From contig JAEYVD010000050.1 of NCBI GenBank assembly GCA_023432075.1, positions 1 through 8,024 on the forward strand: a stretch of DNA of 8,024 bases, written 5' to 3'. A program made the position numbers and the translations under genes. The notes under the pieces are model-generated. The model had not been told where the DNA came from. It searched no databases and was given only the letters and a program-made list of their open reading frames with translations. Each line of letters begins with the position of its first letter. Within the stretch, counting starts at the first letter, position 1. This DNA comes from Pseudomonadota bacterium. GTDB lineage: Bacteria > Pseudomonadota > Gammaproteobacteria > Burkholderiales > Burkholderiaceae_B. Of this stretch, positions 6,030 to 8,024 are shown one piece after another.

Positions 6030-7454
6030 CTACATGAGCTGCAGGATCCGGCGCGCCAACTGCTCCGCCTGCTCGGCCGAGACGATATTGGTAAAGCTCA
6101 TGAGCAGGCCGACGCGCGCATCCGGGGCCGCGGACCAATGCGACAAGGCATGGGCATACAGGCCCTGCCGCAGCATGCGCGCCGCGAGTTCACGATCCGT
6201 TTGACGGCCGTCCAGCCGCGCCACCAGGTGCATGCCGCCCGGCTGCGGATCGATGTGCAACCGGTTGCCCAGCACACTGGACAGCGCCGCGGCCGTGGCC
6301 TCGCGCCGTTCGCTGTACAGACGGCGCATGCGCTGGATATGGCGGGCGAAATGCCCTTCGTTGATGAACGAGGTCAGCACGGCCTGCGTCAGCGCCGGCG
6401 CCCCGCCCGCAAGCAGCAGGCACAGGCGCTCGAAGCGCGGCGCCTGCTCATCGGGCACCACCAGGTAGGCGAGCCGCATGCCCGGAAACAGCACCTTGCT
6501 GAAGGTGCCCGAATACAGCACGCGGCCCTGGCGGTCCAGGCTTTTCAGGGCCGGCAGCGGACGGCCGACGTAACGGTATTCGCCGTCATAATCGTCCTCC
6601 ACGATCCACGCGCTGCTGCGTTCGGCCCAGTCCAGCAACGCCTGGCGCCGTGGCAGCGATAGGGACAGGCACAGCGGGCTCTGGTGCGCGGGCGTCACGA
6701 CGGCTGCCCTGGCCCGCGGTTCCTGCGCAATGCCCGCCTCCACGACCAGCCCCTGCGCGTCCACCCGCACCGGCACGGCCTGCATCCCTGCCTGCGCCAG
6801 CAGCGCCCGCGTGGGCGGATAGCCGGGATCCTCCACCCAGACCGAATCGCCGGGCTTGAACAGCGCCTGCATGATGAGGTGCATGGTGTTGTTGTAGCCC
6901 GAGGTGATGAACACCTGGCTGGGCGTGCACTGAATGCCACGCGCCACCTGCAGGTAGGCAGCCGTCGCCGTCCTGAGCGCGTGCAGCCCCGAAGGGTCGG
7001 GGTACGCAAGATCCGGCGTCTGCATGCCGCGCAGATGGCGGGCGCCCAGACGCGCCCAGATCTTGCGCGGAAAGGCGTCGAGCGCGGGCAGCCCCATCTG
7101 AAAAGGCAGCGGTGCGGCCGGACGCTGCCAGCCGTCTTCCGGCGCCTCGGCGGGCCGGGCCTTTGCAGCGGGCGCGGAACGCGCAAGCGGTTGCAGGTTG
7201 GGCGCGACCACGGTGCCGGCCTGGCCGCGCGCCTGGATGTAGCCCTCGGACGCGAGCAGCGAATAGGCCACTTCGATGGTGCCGCGGGCCACGCCGATTT
7301 CCTTGGCGAGCGCGCGCGCCGACGGAATGCGGTCCCCGGGTTTGAGGGTGCCCTCGGCGATGGCGCCGCGGAACCGCTCATAGATCTGGCGGTAGAGCGG
7401 ATGGCCGGCGGCGTCGGAGACGGTTTGCAAGCCGTCGGGAGTTGCGGGAATCAT
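6030..7454 (-). CDS. MocR/GabR-family PLP-dependent transcriptional regulator
   Basis: A 474-residue fusion of a GntR-type winged helix to an aminotransferase-fold (type I) domain, the MocR/GabR architecture. Such proteins bind pyridoxal phosphate and use it to sense amino compounds or vitamin B6, generally without catalysing full transamination. The DNA-binding part spans about 19-84 (PLYRQIYERFRGAIAEG, PSARALAKEIGVARGTI, then the wing EGYIQARGQAGTVV). A proline/alanine linker runs to about 115. The PLP domain shows YPDPSGLHALR, VEDPGYPPTR (207-216), TPAHQSP (254-260), VEDDYDGEYRY (285-295) and SGTFSK, with K320 the predicted Schiff-base lysine. D287 and Y289 sit 33 and 31 residues before it, the same spacing as the PLP-contacting D279, Y281 and K312 of GabR. 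The usual QQ/QG after the helix-start glycine reads NN here (188-189). It is divergent from the GNAT gene and convergent with the AhpD-like gene. Probable targets are its own promoter and the GNAT operon; the ligand is unknown. Confidence 0.93.
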   Translation of the reverse strand: MIPATPDGLQTVSDAAGHPLYRQIYERFRGAIAEGTLKPGDRIPSARALAKEIGVARGTIEVAYSLLASEGYIQARGQAGTVVAPNLQPLARSAPAAKARPAEAPEDGWQRPAAPLPFQMGLPALDAFPRKIWARLGARHLRGMQTPDLAYPDPSGLHALRTATAAYLQVARGIQCTPSQVFITSGYNNTMHLIMQALFKPGDSVWVEDPGYPPTRALLAQAGMQAVPVRVDAQGLVVEAGIAQEPRARAAVVTPAHQSPLCLSLSLPRRQALLDWAERSSAWIVEDDYDGEYRYVGRPLPALKSLDRQGRVLYSGTFSKVLFPGMRLAYLVVPDEQAPRFERLCLLLAGGAPALTQAVLTSFINEGHFARHIQRMRRLYSERREATAAALSSVLGNRLHIDPQPGGMHLVARLDGRQTDRELAARMLRQGLYAHALSHWSAAPDARVGLLMSFTNIVSAEQAEQLARRILQLM

Positions 7455-7498
7455 GGCATAGTCCGTAAGCGCATTTATGGCCCTTCAAATTATGGCAT
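7453..7498. promoter_or_regulatory. Three ATGGC motifs in the MocR-GNAT intergenic region (candidate MocR sites)
   Basis: ATGGC begins at 7453, 7477 and 7492. The last two are in near-identical nine-base repeats (A-T-T-T-ATGGC at 7473-7481 and A-A-T-T-ATGGC at 7488-7496), 15 bases apart. The first is 24 bases from the second and overlaps the regulator's own start codon, so it may be chance. Characterised MocR proteins such as GabR and TauR bind directly repeated boxes near their divergent promoters, so these are candidates for binding. No footprint is implied. Confidence 0.4.
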
Positions 7499-7512
7499 GT
7501 GATTTTTAAGAT
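7484..7512 (+). promoter_or_regulatory. Candidate sigma-70 promoter of the GNAT gene
   Basis: TTCAAA (7484-7489, four of six to -35) and TAAGAT (7507-7512, four of six to -10) are 17 bases apart. The predicted start near 7519 gives a leader of about 48 bases. One ATGGC motif lies in the spacer and another just upstream of the -35, an arrangement compatible with control by the divergent MocR protein. For the opposite direction, CATAAT (7489-7494) and CATAAA (7474-7479) on the minus strand are possible -10 elements without convincing -35 partners, so the regulator's promoter overlaps this one. Confidence 0.4.
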
Positions 7513-7519
7513 TCGTACA

Positions 7520-7532
7520 CACGCCTGGCGTG
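7520..7532. repeat. 13-base perfect palindrome at the predicted GNAT transcription start
   Basis: CACGCC (7520-7525) and GGCGTG (7527-7532) are exact inverted repeats around one central T. The centre is too tight for an RNA hairpin with a full stem, so a protein-binding operator is the more natural reading. It sits at about +2 to +14 of the candidate GNAT promoter. Chance in GC-rich DNA cannot be excluded. Confidence 0.4.
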
Positions 7533-7566
7533 CGTTCCGCGCCCAGCACTTCGAGGTACTGATCCC

Positions 7567-8022
7567 ATGCACACATCCACGGAACCAGCCTTGCGCCATC
7601 TGGAGACCCCGGAAGAATGGCGGGCCTGCCTGCCGCTAATGCGCGAGTTGCGTCCCCATCTTGCCCACGCCGATGCGTTTGTCGAGCGCCTGACCCGCAT
7701 GCATCAGCAGGACTATCGCCTGCTCGCCGTTTTGCGTGAGGGCCAGGCGGTCGCGCTGGCCGGATACCGATATCAGGAAAACCTGATCTACGGGCGGTTC
7801 ATGTACGTGGACGACCTGGTGGTTGCGCCGTCGGCGCGCGGCAGCCGTTGGGGCGCCCGGCTGATCGCCGAGCTGGATCACCTGGCGCGGGGCGCGGACT
7901 GCGACAAGCTGGTGCTGGACACCGGGCTGGGCAACGCGCTGGCGCAACGCTTCTACTTCCGGCAGGGCCTGTTGACCAGCGCCATCCGGTTCAGCAAATC
8001 CTTGAAAGGAAACACCCAATGA
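7567..8022 (+). CDS. GNAT-family N-acetyltransferase
   Basis: A 151-residue protein of the GCN5-related acetyltransferase superfamily, which moves an acetyl group from acetyl-CoA to an amine. The acetyl-CoA-binding core is visible: the strand MYVDDLVVAPSARG (79-92) leads into the pyrophosphate-binding loop R91-G-S-R-W-G-A and the helix R98-L-I-A-E-L-D-H-L-A. LVLDTGLGNALAQRFYFRQGL follows, the usual beta-5 and final helix with the N-x-x-A-x-x-F-Y-x-x-x-G pattern. Length is normal for a single-domain GNAT. The ATG is preceded by GAGG (7553-7556) at 10 bases. It is divergent from the MocR-type regulator and its stop overlaps the next gene's start, so it begins an operon of at least two genes probably under that regulator. 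The substrate is unknown; MocR control would suit a small amine or amino acid, which is inference only. Confidence 0.9.
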   Translation: MHTSTEPALRHLETPEEWRACLPLMRELRPHLAHADAFVERLTRMHQQDYRLLAVLREGQAVALAGYRYQENLIYGRFMYVDDLVVAPSARGSRWGARLIAELDHLARGADCDKLVLDTGLGNALAQRFYFRQGLLTSAIRFSKSLKGNTQ

Positions 8023-8024
8023 GC
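8019..8024 (+). CDS. Start of the next gene, translationally coupled to the GNAT gene (partial)
   Basis: The GNAT stop TGA (8020-8022) overlaps an ATG at 8019-8021 in the classic ATGA arrangement. A good ribosome binding site, AAAGGA (8005-8010), stands 8 bases before that ATG. Only two codons (Met-Ser) are in the window, so the product is unknown. The overlap and ribosome site indicate a co-transcribed, coupled gene. Confidence 0.7.

Noticed and set aside
5799..6662. 287-codon plus-strand frame whose ATG overlaps the nonsense TAA of the AhpD-like gene (TAATG)
   Set aside because: The overlap mimics translational coupling, but the frame crosses the AhpD-like remainder out of frame and then runs antisense to the MocR gene. 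It shows low-complexity Arg/Gln/Ala composition and no recognisable domain or ribosome site.
1..8024. CRISPR arrays, insertion sequences, attachment sites, tRNA or rRNA genes
   Set aside because: No regularly spaced repeats, transposase or integrase frames, long inverted repeats, or tRNA-like cloverleaf sequence were seen on either strand by reading.

Overview
The window is ordinary-looking, high-GC chromosomal DNA from a proteobacterium. The gene content (a tripartite tricarboxylate transporter TctA subunit, a Bcr/CflA drug exporter, an ECHDC3-like crotonase, ChrA, a MocR regulator) and the codon use suggest a betaproteobacterium of the Burkholderiales, most likely Alcaligenaceae (Achromobacter/Bordetella-like). 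That placement is a judgement from recognised protein style, not from a search. I see no insertion sequence, phage gene, tRNA, rRNA or CRISPR array, and no intergenic gap above about 240 bases.

Layout. (1) 1-1542: the 3' part of a tctA-type permease gene, its start outside the window, closed by a strong intrinsic terminator. (2) 1557-3155: a divergent pair, a small SelT/SelW/SelH-family redox protein on the minus strand and a 400-residue Bcr/CflA-type MFS exporter on the plus strand, sharing an 87-base promoter gap. (3) 3210-4004: a crotonase-fold protein resembling human ECHDC3 and lacking both glutamates of classical enoyl-CoA hydratase. It converges on (4) 4033-5289: a full-length two-domain ChrA chromate transporter on the minus strand, with a near-consensus promoter at 5346-5374. 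(5) 5530-6009: an AhpD-like carboxymuconolactone-decarboxylase-family gene interrupted by one in-frame TAA at codon 90, otherwise intact. (6) 6030-7454: a MocR/GabR-type regulator (winged helix plus aminotransferase-like PLP domain) on the minus strand, divergent from (7) 7567-8022: a GNAT acetyltransferase whose stop codon overlaps the ATG of the next gene at 8019, cut off by the window end.

How they work together. Most genes here are independent single-gene units. The one locus that looks like a regulatory module is MocR / GNAT / downstream gene. The 112-base gap holds three ATGGC motifs, two of them in near-identical nine-base repeats 15 bases apart that bracket the -35 of a candidate GNAT promoter, plus a 13-base palindrome at the predicted transcription start. 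The inference is that the MocR protein controls itself and the GNAT operon in response to an amine or vitamin B6-type ligand, but the ligand cannot be read from sequence.

I did not find a convincing previously undescribed system. The observations most worth a second look are the single nonsense codon in the AhpD-like gene, the catalytic-residue loss in the crotonase, the MocR-GNAT control region, and the apparently leaderless SelT/W/H gene.
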